NCBI GenBank assembly: GCA_017483805.1
Contig: JAFUUL010000031.1
Span: forward strand, 1-41,817
DNA from: Prevotella sp.
Lineage (GTDB): Bacteria; Bacteroidota; Bacteroidia; Bacteroidales; Bacteroidaceae
DNA length: 41,817 bases
Reading direction: 5' to 3'
Part shown: positions 31,955 to 41,817 of the stretch, in pieces
Position numbering within the stretch: the first letter of the stretch is position 1
Layout of the letters: each line of letters opens with the position of its first letter
The notes under the pieces: generated by a model
The model's input: only the letters and a program-made list of their open reading frames with translations
What the model was told of the DNA's origin: nothing
Databases searched by the model: none
Position numbers and translations under genes: made by a program

Positions 31955-32101
31955 TCACGAAATCTCCTCTATCCTCAGACAGGTGTAGCCCTTAATCTGC
32001 ACGACGAGGGGGGAACTCTTGTCTACAAAGTACTTGCCCTCCCGCCTCAATTGCTTGAAGTTGGAGATACCGTAGGGTATACGTTTGAAGTCTGTTGTCA
32101 T
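31955..32101 (-). pseudogene. Remnant of an AAA-ATPase-like/DUF1703 gene, internally deleted
   Basis: A 48-codon open frame: MTTDFKRIPYGISNFKQLRR and then EGKYFVDK match the start of the AAA-ATPase_like family, which opens with (R/K)IPYGISNF and YFVDKT. The next residues SSPLVVQIKGYTCLRIEEIS resemble the end of such proteins. So the first 28 and last about 20 codons are joined, and the ATPase and nuclease parts (about 450 residues in the family) are missing. It may still be translated but is probably a deletion remnant. Confidence 0.6.
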
Positions 32102-32172
32102 TACCTCTGCCATAGGGATATTGGTGATATAGATTTCACAAACATTAACTTTACACCATCATATAGTAACCC

Positions 32173-32206
32173 AAAACAAGGTGCACTTACTGCACTTACT
32201 GCACTT
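32173..32206. repeat. Inverted repeat enclosing the deaminase gene, left copy
   Basis: A 34-base unit made of AAAACAAGG plus a 9-base tandem (TGCACTTAC) matches the reverse complement of 32857-32890 in 32 of 34 positions. It overlaps the stop codon of the deaminase gene, which is encoded inside the repeat. Confidence 0.85.
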
Positions 32207-32684
32207 AATACTCGGTCTTGTCGGTCTTCTCTGACCAGAGACGAAAGGACTGCAGGGCCTCGTCGCGCAGCAGGGGGACGATGGGCACGGTGCGCTCGTC
32301 GAGCGGCTTGTCCATCTCGTCGTAGATGAAATCGTCGGCGAAGTCGATGGCACGGGCATCCTTGCGGGTGTTGCCATAATAGATGCGGTCGATGTGGGCC
32401 CAGTAGATGGCACCGAGACACATGGGACAGGGCTCGCACGAGGTGTAGATGGTGCAGCCCGAAAGGTCGAAGGTGCCCAGTTTGCGGCAGGCCTTACGGA
32501 TGGTGTTCACCTCTGCGTGGGCCGTCGGGTCGAGGTCGATGGTCACACTGTTGGAACTGCCGGCGATGATCTCGCCGTCCTTCACGACGACGGCACCAAA
32601 GGGGCCGCCACCATTCCTCACGCTCTCGCTGGCCAGTCGGATGGCCTCGCGCATGAACTCACGGTCTTGTTCTGTAATTTTCAT
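32205..32684 (-). CDS. Guanine deaminase-like tRNA-specific/cytidine deaminase superfamily protein
   Basis: A 159-aa zinc-dependent deaminase. The catalytic motifs HAEVNTIRKAC (His-Ala-Glu) and SCEPCPMCLGAIYWA (Pro-Cys-x-x-Cys) are intact. The combination with RNGGGPFGAVVVKDGEII and the C-terminal FIYDEMDKPLDERTVPI resembles B. subtilis GuaD, so guanine to xanthine is the likely reaction. The start at 32684 (MKITEQDREFM) is chosen because the longer frame upstream is low-complexity repeat. The gene and its upstream repeat lie between 34-bp inverted repeats, and its stop codon is formed by one of them. Confidence 0.88.
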   Translation of the reverse strand: MKITEQDREFMREAIRLASESVRNGGGPFGAVVVKDGEIIAGSSNSVTIDLDPTAHAEVNTIRKACRKLGTFDLSGCTIYTSCEPCPMCLGAIYWAHIDRIYYGNTRKDARAIDFADDFIYDEMDKPLDERTVPIVPLLRDEALQSFRLWSEKTDKTEY

Positions 32685-32705
32685 AATTCTGATACTTTTC
32701 TTTTG

Positions 32706-32713
32706 CAAAAATA
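32706..32713 (-). promoter_or_regulatory. -7 element of the deaminase gene
   Basis: TATTTTTG on the minus strand lies 21 bases upstream of the start. No TTTG is seen at the -33 distance. The five-unit 21-bp array starts about 40 bases further upstream. Confidence 0.45.
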
Positions 32714-32754
32714 CATTTTTTTTCTGAAACCGCGCAGATTTGAGCCGAAAAATG

Positions 32755-32847
32755 ATAACTTTCGGCGTATTTTTGATAACTCCCAGAGATATTTTTCTAT
32801 CTATGGGAGATATTTTCATAACTCACAGAGATATTTTCATAACTCGG
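32755..32847. repeat. 21-bp tandem array upstream of the deaminase gene
   Basis: Units begin at 32755, 32776, 32797, 32818 and 32839 (the last partial), with consensus ATAACTCnCAGAGATATTTTC. Units 2 and 4 match almost perfectly; units 1 and 3 are more degenerate. TCCCA and TGGGA in neighbouring units can pair. The period of 21 bases is two DNA helical turns. Confidence 0.75.
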
Positions 32848-32856
32848 TACCCTATC

Positions 32857-32890
32857 AAGTGCAGTTAGTGCAGTTAGTGCACCTTGTTTT
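32857..32890. repeat. Inverted repeat enclosing the deaminase gene, right copy
   Basis: Reverse complement of 32173-32206 with two differences. It carries three steps of the 9-base unit GCAGTTAGT and ends in ACCTTGTTTT. Confidence 0.85.
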
Positions 32891-32944
32891 TGCTAACTTA
32901 TCAATGGGCCGGGTGCGTATTGTGTGAAGATTCCTTAATAAATA

Positions 32945-32976
32945 TTTGGCCTTTTCCTTGTTTCTTCGTATCTTTG
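32945..32976 (+). promoter_or_regulatory. Promoter of the alpha/beta hydrolase gene
   Basis: TTTG (32945-32948), 20 bases, then TATCTTTG (32969-32976) is a complete Bacteroidetes promoter, 22 bases before the start codon. Confidence 0.82.
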
Positions 32977-32998
32977 CGGCGACTAAAACAATAACACG

Positions 32999-34156
32999 AT
33001 GAAACGAAACCTCATGAGAACCCTGATGATGGCCGTATGCTGTATGCTGACCATCGGTGCGCTGGGACAGAAACGAGAAAAGTATGAGTTTATGCGCAAT
33101 CTGCCGGTCTATGCCGACTCGCTGATCAAAGACCTGACCTTCCCACTGGCCTGGGGCAACAGCCCCATCACCGACTTCGACGCGTGGCGACAGGCTGCCC
33201 GTCAGAAGGTGCTGGACTGTATGCTCACTCCCCCACCCGCTCCTGCCGACGGCTACGAGATGAAGGTGCTCTGCGAGGAACAGCGCGACGGCTACCGCGC
33301 ACAGAAGATTGAGATACGCCTGTCGCGCTACTACACGGTGCCGGCCTACGTGCTCATCCCCGACGGCAAGGGGCCCTTCCCTGCCATCAATGCCCTGCAC
33401 GACCACGGCGGCCACCTCTTCATCGGCAAGGAGAAGATGATCCGTCCGCTGGCCTGCGAAGACTCGACGGTCATCAAGGATGCCGACGAGTGGCTGTCGC
33501 TCTACGGCGGACAGTTCGTGGGTGACTATCTGGCGCAGCACGGCTACGTGGTCTTCTCGGCCGATGCCCCGATGTGGGGTGAGCGCGGGCAGAAGGAAGG
33601 GGCACGCCGCGACCGCTACGACATGATTGCGGGCAACATGATGATGTATGGCATCGACCTCTCGGCCTATATGACCTATGATGATATCGCCGGCACAGAG
33701 TTTCTGGCCTCGATGCCCGAGGTGGACGCCACGCGCATCGGCTGCATGGGCTGCTCGATGGGCGCCTACCGTGCCTGGATGCTCTCGGCCATGAGCGACC
33801 GTATCAAGGCGGGTGCCGCCATCTGCTGGATGGTGACGACCGACGAGCAGATGTCGTTCAAGTACAGCCGCACGGAGAATGGCGGCTTTGCCAACTGCTT
33901 CCCGGGCCTGCGCCGCTGGCTGGACTATCCCCACGTGGCCTCGATGGCCTGTCCGAAGGCGATGCTCTTCATCAACGGGTCACAAGACAAACTCTTCCCC
34001 GTGCCCGGCGTAGAAAAGGCCTTCAAGACCATGCACGACACGTGGAAGAGTCAGAATGCGGACGACAAACTGGAGACAGAGATCTGGGACATGCCCCACA
34101 GTTGTCCGGTGAAAGCGCAGGAGCGTATGCTCCAGTTCTTCAAGAAAAATCTTTAG
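32999..34156 (+). CDS. Secreted alpha/beta hydrolase, dienelactone hydrolase/acetyl esterase-like
   Basis: A 385-aa protein with a signal peptide (about 1-23, ending ALGQ). The alpha/beta-hydrolase nucleophile is in GCMGCSMGAYRAWM (Gly-x-Ser-x-Gly), the acid is probably the Asp in INGSQDKLFPVPG, and the His is in WDMPHSCPV near the end, so a Ser-Asp-His triad is complete. LHDHGGHL near the oxyanion region and the layout resemble large secreted dienelactone hydrolase or acetyl-xylan esterase-like proteins of Bacteroidetes. The substrate is likely an ester-decorated polysaccharide, but that is an inference. The stop overlaps the convergent DUF3467 stop. Confidence 0.88.
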   Translation: MKRNLMRTLMMAVCCMLTIGALGQKREKYEFMRNLPVYADSLIKDLTFPLAWGNSPITDFDAWRQAARQKVLDCMLTPPPAPADGYEMKVLCEEQRDGYRAQKIEIRLSRYYTVPAYVLIPDGKGPFPAINALHDHGGHLFIGKEKMIRPLACEDSTVIKDADEWLSLYGGQFVGDYLAQHGYVVFSADAPMWGERGQKEGARRDRYDMIAGNMMMYGIDLSAYMTYDDIAGTEFLASMPEVDATRIGCMGCSMGAYRAWMLSAMSDRIKAGAAICWMVTTDEQMSFKYSRTENGGFANCFPGLRRWLDYPHVASMACPKAMLFINGSQDKLFPVPGVEKAFKTMHDTWKSQNADDKLETEIWDMPHSCPVKAQERMLQFFKKNL

Positions 34157-34476
34157 GCTTCGCCCTTGCCCGTTCCGAAGGGAGCGATGGTGCGGGGGCC
34201 CTGCTGCTGTTCGGGCATCTTAATCTGGCCGAACTGCCGCTCGTAGCGCATGATGTTCTCCTGCAAGGCACCCAGCAGACGCTTGGCATGCTCGGGAGCC
34301 AGGATGACGCGACTGCGCACCTGGGCCTTCGGCAGACCGGGGAGCATGCGGGCGAAGTCAACGATAAACTCCGAAGAGGAATGGGTGATGATGGCAAAGT
34401 TGGCATACTCGCCCTGAGCCTTGTCAGGAGCCAGTTCTATCTGCAGCCCTTGCTGCTTCTGTTCGTTCTCGTTCAT
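34153..34476 (-). CDS. DUF3467 protein
   Basis: A 107-aa protein (ELAPDKAQGEYANFAIITHSSSEFIVDFARMLPGLPKAQVRSRVILAPEHAKRLLGALQENIMRYE, shown in parts) of the DUF3467 family. In Bacteroidales the gene commonly lies next to rpoC; function unknown. The residues IAPEHAK-like ILAPEHAK are typical. It follows the Fur-family gene by 23 bases on the same strand and is probably cotranscribed. Its stop overlaps the convergent hydrolase stop by 2 bases. Confidence 0.9.
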   Translation of the reverse strand: MNENEQKQQGLQIELAPDKAQGEYANFAIITHSSSEFIVDFARMLPGLPKAQVRSRVILAPEHAKRLLGALQENIMRYERQFGQIKMPEQQQGPRTIAPFGTGKGEA

Positions 34477-34499
34477 TGTTGTGATATATTTTTATAGGT

Positions 34500-34931
34500 T
34501 TATATTGAGTCTTTCCGGCAATGGGCGCAGATGCCCTTGACGATGTAGTTGACGGAGATCATGCGGAAGCCCCCGGGAATGTCGACCAGAGGAACGGGCG
34601 TCTGCTCCAGACAGTAGGTGCGATGGCACTGTTCGCAGTAGAAATGGACGTGCAGGTCGTCATCCTCGTGGTCGCTGTGGCTATGGCAGAGTTCATAGCG
34701 CACGCCGCCTCCGCCGTCGTCGATGACATGGACCAGATGGTGCTCGCGGAAGAGGGTCAGCGCACGGAAGACGCCCGATTTGTCGATAGACAGGATCTGG
34801 TACTCCAGTTCGGTGAGCGTCAGGGGGCGCCCGGCCTGAGCCAGAGCCTTCGCCACGACGATGCGATTGGCCGTGGGCTTGATGCCGTGGTGCACCAATA
34901 GTGCTGTACATTCCTGCTGATTCATAACCAT
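34500..34931 (-). CDS. Fur family transcriptional regulator
   Basis: A 143-aa metalloregulator. The winged helix occupies about 5-75 (KPTANRIVVAKALAQAGRPLTLTELEYQILSIDKSGVFRALTLFREHHLV). The dimerisation part holds a metal-rich segment CHSHSDHEDDDLHVHFYCEQC followed by CAHC near the end, giving two CxxC pairs and many His/Asp ligands. Fur, Zur and PerR cannot be told apart safely; the CxxC pairs show a structural zinc site and the His/Asp cluster looks like a Zur- or PerR-type sensor. A Met two codons later could also start it. It is transcribed from its own promoter inside the rpoBC terminator. Confidence 0.9.
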   Translation of the reverse strand: MVMNQQECTALLVHHGIKPTANRIVVAKALAQAGRPLTLTELEYQILSIDKSGVFRALTLFREHHLVHVIDDGGGGVRYELCHSHSDHEDDDLHVHFYCEQCHRTYCLEQTPVPLVDIPGGFRMISVNYIVKGICAHCRKDSI

Positions 34932-34947
34932 TCCTCGTTCGGTGCTG

Positions 34948-34978
34948 CAAAAGTAAGCAAAAAATGCGAGAGCGCAAA
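34948..34978 (-). promoter_or_regulatory. Promoter of the Fur-family gene, overlapping the rpoC terminator
   Basis: TTTG (34975-34978), 19 bases, then TACTTTTG (34948-34955) on the minus strand. The -33 element lies within the 3' arm of the terminator stem, and the T-tract lies between the two elements. Confidence 0.75.
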
Positions 34979-35008
34979 ACTTTCGGGCTGAAAGTTTCGC
35001 GCTCCCGC
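34959..35008 (-). terminator. Very strong terminator of the rpoBC operon
   Basis: On the minus strand GCGGGAGCGCGAAACTTTC (35008-34990) pairs with GAAAGTTTTGCGCTCTCGC (34984-34966) in a 19-pair stem with few mismatches/wobbles and a 5-base loop, followed by ATTTTTT. It starts about 20 bases after rpoC. Confidence 0.92.
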
Positions 35009-35027
35009 GAATATAGAAAGGATTGCG

Positions 35028-39359
<4,332 letters not shown>

Positions 39360-39363
39360 ATTT

Positions 39364-39402
39364 CAATTTTACCTTTTTACTTTTTTACCTTTTTACTTTT
39401 TA
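39364..39402. repeat. T-rich repeat between rpoB and rpoC
   Basis: Repeats of TTTTTACC/TTTTTTACC/TTTTTACT fill the rpoB-rpoC gap, matching the run before fusA. On the mRNA it is an A-rich leader with GGTAAAAA steps close to the rpoC start. Confidence 0.6.
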
Positions 39403-41817
39403 GTCGAGTGTGACGCTCAGGCCAAGGCCGCGCAGTTCGTGCAGCAGCACGTTGAGCGACTCGGGGATGCCCGGCGTAGGCATGGGCTCGCCCTTGACAA
39501 TGGCCTCGTAGGCCTTCGAACGGCCCACGGTATCGTCGGACTTGATGGTCAGAATCTCCTGAAGCACGTGGCTGGCGCCGAAAGCCTCCAGTGCCCAGAC
39601 CTCCATCTCACCAAAGCGCTGTCCACCGAACTGGGCCTTACCGCCGAGAGGCTGCTGGGTGATGAGACTGTACGGGCCGATAGAGCGGGCGTGCATCTTG
39701 TCCTCGACCATGTGACCGAGTTTGAGGAAGTAGGTGATACCCACGGTAGCAGGCTGGTCGAACTTCTCGCCGGTCTCACCGTCGTAGAGGTGGGTCGAGC
39801 AGAGACGGGGCAGGCCGGCCTTGTCGGTCCAGGCTGCGAGGTCTTCCAGTTTGGCACCGTCGAAGATAGGCGTAGCGAACTTCACGCCGAGACGCTTGCC
39901 GGCAGCACCGAGGATAGCCTCGAAGATCTGGCCGAGGTTCATACGTGAGGGCACACCCAGCGGGTTGAGCACCAAGTCGACAGGACGACCGTCCTCGAGG
40001 AACGGCATATCCTCCTGGCGCACCACCTTCGACACGATACCCTTGTTACCGTGACGACCGGCGAGTTTGTCACCCACGCCAATCTTACGCTTCTTGGCCA
40101 CATAGACCTTGGCCATCTGCAGAATGCCTGAGGGCAGTTCGTCGCCAATGGTGATGGCAAACTTCTTGCGCTTCATCTCAGCATCAAGCAGTTTGTACTT
40201 CTTCATATAGTTGATGATCAGGCGAGCGATGAGTTCGTTCTTGTGGTCATCATTGGTCCACTTGTTGGTCTGCACGTCGCCGTACTCAAGGTTCTTCAGG
40301 TTGGTCATCGTGAACTTGGCACCCTTCGAGATGATCTCGGCTCCGGTGTAGTCCTTCACGCCCTGCGAGGTCTTACCCTTGGTCAGTTCGAGCAACTTGT
40401 CGACCAGGATGTCCTTCAGGTCGCCGACCTTGGCCTCGTACTCCTCGTCGATCTTGGCCAGGATCTGCTTGTCCTGCAACTTGGTCTGACGGGTCTTGAT
40501 GGCACGGGCAAAGAGTTTCTTGTCGATGATGACACCCGTCAGCGACGGATTGGCCTTCAGCGAAGAGTCCTTCACGTCGCCGGCCTTGTCACCGAAGATG
40601 GCACGCAGCAACTTCTCCTCAGGCGAGGGATCGCTCTCACCCTTCGGCGATATCTTACCGATCAGGATGTCGCCCGGCTCGACACGGGCACCCACACGGA
40701 TGACGCCGTTCTCGTCGAGGTCCTTGGTGGCTTCCTCTGAGACGTTGGGGATATCGGCGGTGAACTCCTCCACGCCACGCTTGGTCTCGCGGACGTCGAG
40801 CGAATACTCATCGACATGGACGCTGGTGAGGATATCCTCGCGGACGATGCGCTCGTTGAGCACGATGGCATCCTCGTAGTTGTAACCCTTCCAAGGCATA
40901 TAGGCCACCAGCAGGTTGCGGCCCAGGGCCAACTCACCGTTCTCGGTGGCATAGCCCTCGGTCAGGATGTCGCCCTTCTTCACACGCTGGCCCTTGTCGC
41001 AGATAGGACGCAGGTCGATGGTCATGTTCTGGTTGGTACGACGGAACTTGGGAATGCGGTATTCCTTCAGGGCAGGCTCGAACGACACGAACTCCTCGTC
41101 CTCAGTACGATCGTAGAGGATGCGGATGGTGGTGGCGTCGACATACTCGATGACACCGTCGCCCTCGGCGGTAATCATGGTGCGAGAGTCCTCGCACACC
41201 TGCTTCTCGATGCCGGTACCCACGATAGGTGCCTCGTTGTGCAACAGGGGCACAGCCTGGCGCATCATGTTCGATCCCATCAGTGCACGGTGAGCATCGT
41301 CGTGCTCCAGGAAGGGGATGAGCGATGCAGCGATAGAGGCAATCTGCTGGGGCGAGACGTCCATCAGGTTCACGTCCGTAGGCGGCACGACGGGGAAGTC
41401 GGCATCCTGACGGCACTTCACCACGCTGCGGATGAACGTGCCATCGTCGTTCAGCGGTGCATTGCCCTGACCGATGATGTAGTTCTCTTCCTCCTCAGCG
41501 GTGAGGTAGACAATCTCGTCGTTGTTCAGGTTGGCAACGCCATTCTCGACCTTACGGTAGGGGGTCTGGATGAAGCCGAGCTCATTAATCTTCGCATAGA
41601 CGCAAAGTGACGAAATCAGACCGATGTTCGGGCCTTCAGGGCTCTCGATAGGACAGAGGCGGCCGTAATGTGTATAGTGTACGTCGCGAACCTCGAAACC
41701 GGCACGCTCACGCGACAGACCGCCAGGACCCAGAGCAGAGAGACGACGCTTGTGGGTCACCTCGGCCAACGGGTTGGTCTGGTCCATGAACTGCGACAGG
41801 GGGTTAGTGCCGAAGAA
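39400..41817 (-). CDS. rpoB: RNA polymerase beta subunit, 5' end outside the window
   Basis: The last 805 codons are present; the frame is open to the window edge and the start lies beyond it. The first visible residues, [20 protein letters not shown], are rifampicin cluster I. Residues equivalent to E. coli Asp516, His526, Arg529 and Ser531 are all wild type. Further motifs include [11 protein letters not shown] and [12 protein letters not shown], with the Lys and His that line the active site. The C-terminal part ends in the beta-beta' clamp segment [18 protein letters not shown]. Confidence 0.99.
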   Translation of the reverse strand, partial: FFGTNPLSQFMDQTNPLAEVTHKRRLSALGPGGLSRERAGFEVRDVHYTHYGRLCPIESPEGPNIGLISSLCVYAKINELGFIQTPYRKVENGVANLNNDEIVYLTAEEEENYIIGQGNAPLNDDGTFIRSVVKCRQDADFPVVPPTDVNLMDVSPQQIASIAASLIPFLEHDDAHRALMGSNMMRQAVPLLHNEAPIVGTGIEKQVCEDSRTMITAEGDGVIEYVDATTIRILYDRTEDEEFVSFEPALKEYRIPKFRRTNQNMTIDLRPICDKGQRVKKGDILTEGYATENGELALGRNLLVAYMPWKGYNYEDAIVLNERIVREDILTSVHVDEYSLDVRETKRGVEEFTADIPNVSEEATKDLDENGVIRVGARVEPGDILIGKISPKGESDPSPEEKLLRAIFGDKAGDVKDSSLKANPSLTGVIIDKKLFARAIKTRQTKLQDKQILAKIDEEYEAKVGDLKDILVDKLLELTKGKTSQGVKDYTGAEIISKGAKFTMTNLKNLEYGDVQTNKWTNDDHKNELIARLIINYMKKYKLLDAEMKRKKFAITIGDELPSGILQMAKVYVAKKRKIGVGDKLAGRHGNKGIVSKVVRQEDMPFLEDGRPVDLVLNPLGVPSRMNLGQIFEAILGAAGKRLGVKFATPIFDGAKLEDLAAWTDKAGLPRLCSTHLYDGETGEKFDQPATVGITYFLKLGHMVEDKMHARSIGPYSLITQQPLGGKAQFGGQRFGEMEVWALEAFGASHVLQEILTIKSDDTVGRSKAYEAIVKGEPMPTPGIPESLNVLLHELRGLGLSVTLD

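Noticed and set aside
39400-41817. rpoB starting at the Met codon at 41787
   Set aside because: The frame continues upstream to the window edge with the conserved [10 protein letters not shown] of rifampicin cluster I, so this is an internal Met in a gene cut by the window.

Overview
The window looks like a chromosomal segment of a Bacteroidales bacterium, most likely Prevotella in the broad sense. The evidence is: Bacteroidetes promoters of the form TTTG-N19/20-TAnnTTTG in front of many genes; BspA-type leucine-rich repeat proteins; secreted proteins ending in a GIY(I/V)-NGKK-VVK tail; a DUF3467 gene near rpoBC; and the rpoB-rpoC ... rpsL-rpsG-fusA-rpsJ block. No tRNA or rRNA gene was seen.

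Layout. 1-7.97 kb (minus strand): one long transcription unit from a single good promoter. It encodes an ABC ATPase, a membrane partner, a YtrA-type GntR regulator, a second ABC ATPase, two MacB-type permeases, a periplasmic adaptor and a TolC-like outer-membrane protein, and ends at a strong terminator. A palindrome at the predicted start site is a good candidate for the GntR operator. 8.0-15.3 kb: housekeeping genes, namely an ABC exporter and NAD kinase on the minus strand, then a DJ-1/PfpI protein, IspD, RecG and an M23/LysM peptidase on the plus strand. recG carries an in-frame 117-bp palindromic element.

15.3-23.5 kb is the accessory heart. Two secreted proteins (390 and 976 aa) share a leader box, a C-terminal tail and a tiny 45-47 aa gene directly downstream, so they look like two copies of one module. 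Between them lies a toxin-antitoxin-like island: a DUF3791/DUF3990/small-protein/DUF2442 operon preceded by a five-unit 22-bp hairpin array, then a HEPN-MNT pair bracketed by 132-bp direct repeats. Upstream of the 976-aa gene a perfect promoter drives a roughly 420-nt highly structured region ending in a U-tract, a candidate non-coding RNA or regulatory leader with competing pairings.

23.5-41.8 kb (mostly minus strand): an L-fucose/L-arabinose isomerase-family gene, the str block (rpsL, rpsG, fusA, rpsJ), then a 5-kb accessory interruption, then DUF3467, a Fur-family regulator, rpoC and a 5'-truncated rpoB. The interruption holds two LRR genes, two gene remnants, a membrane protein, a guanine deaminase gene enclosed by 34-bp inverted repeats, and a secreted alpha/beta hydrolase. 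It and the MBG-like gene are visibly more AT-rich in part than the core genes.

The most interesting signals are the paired secreted-protein/micro-peptide modules, the direct-repeat-bracketed HEPN-MNT cassette with its hairpin array, the palindromic element inside recG, the structured RNA region, and the inverted-repeat-enclosed deaminase gene. All functional statements rest on reading the sequence and on family knowledge; no database search was run.
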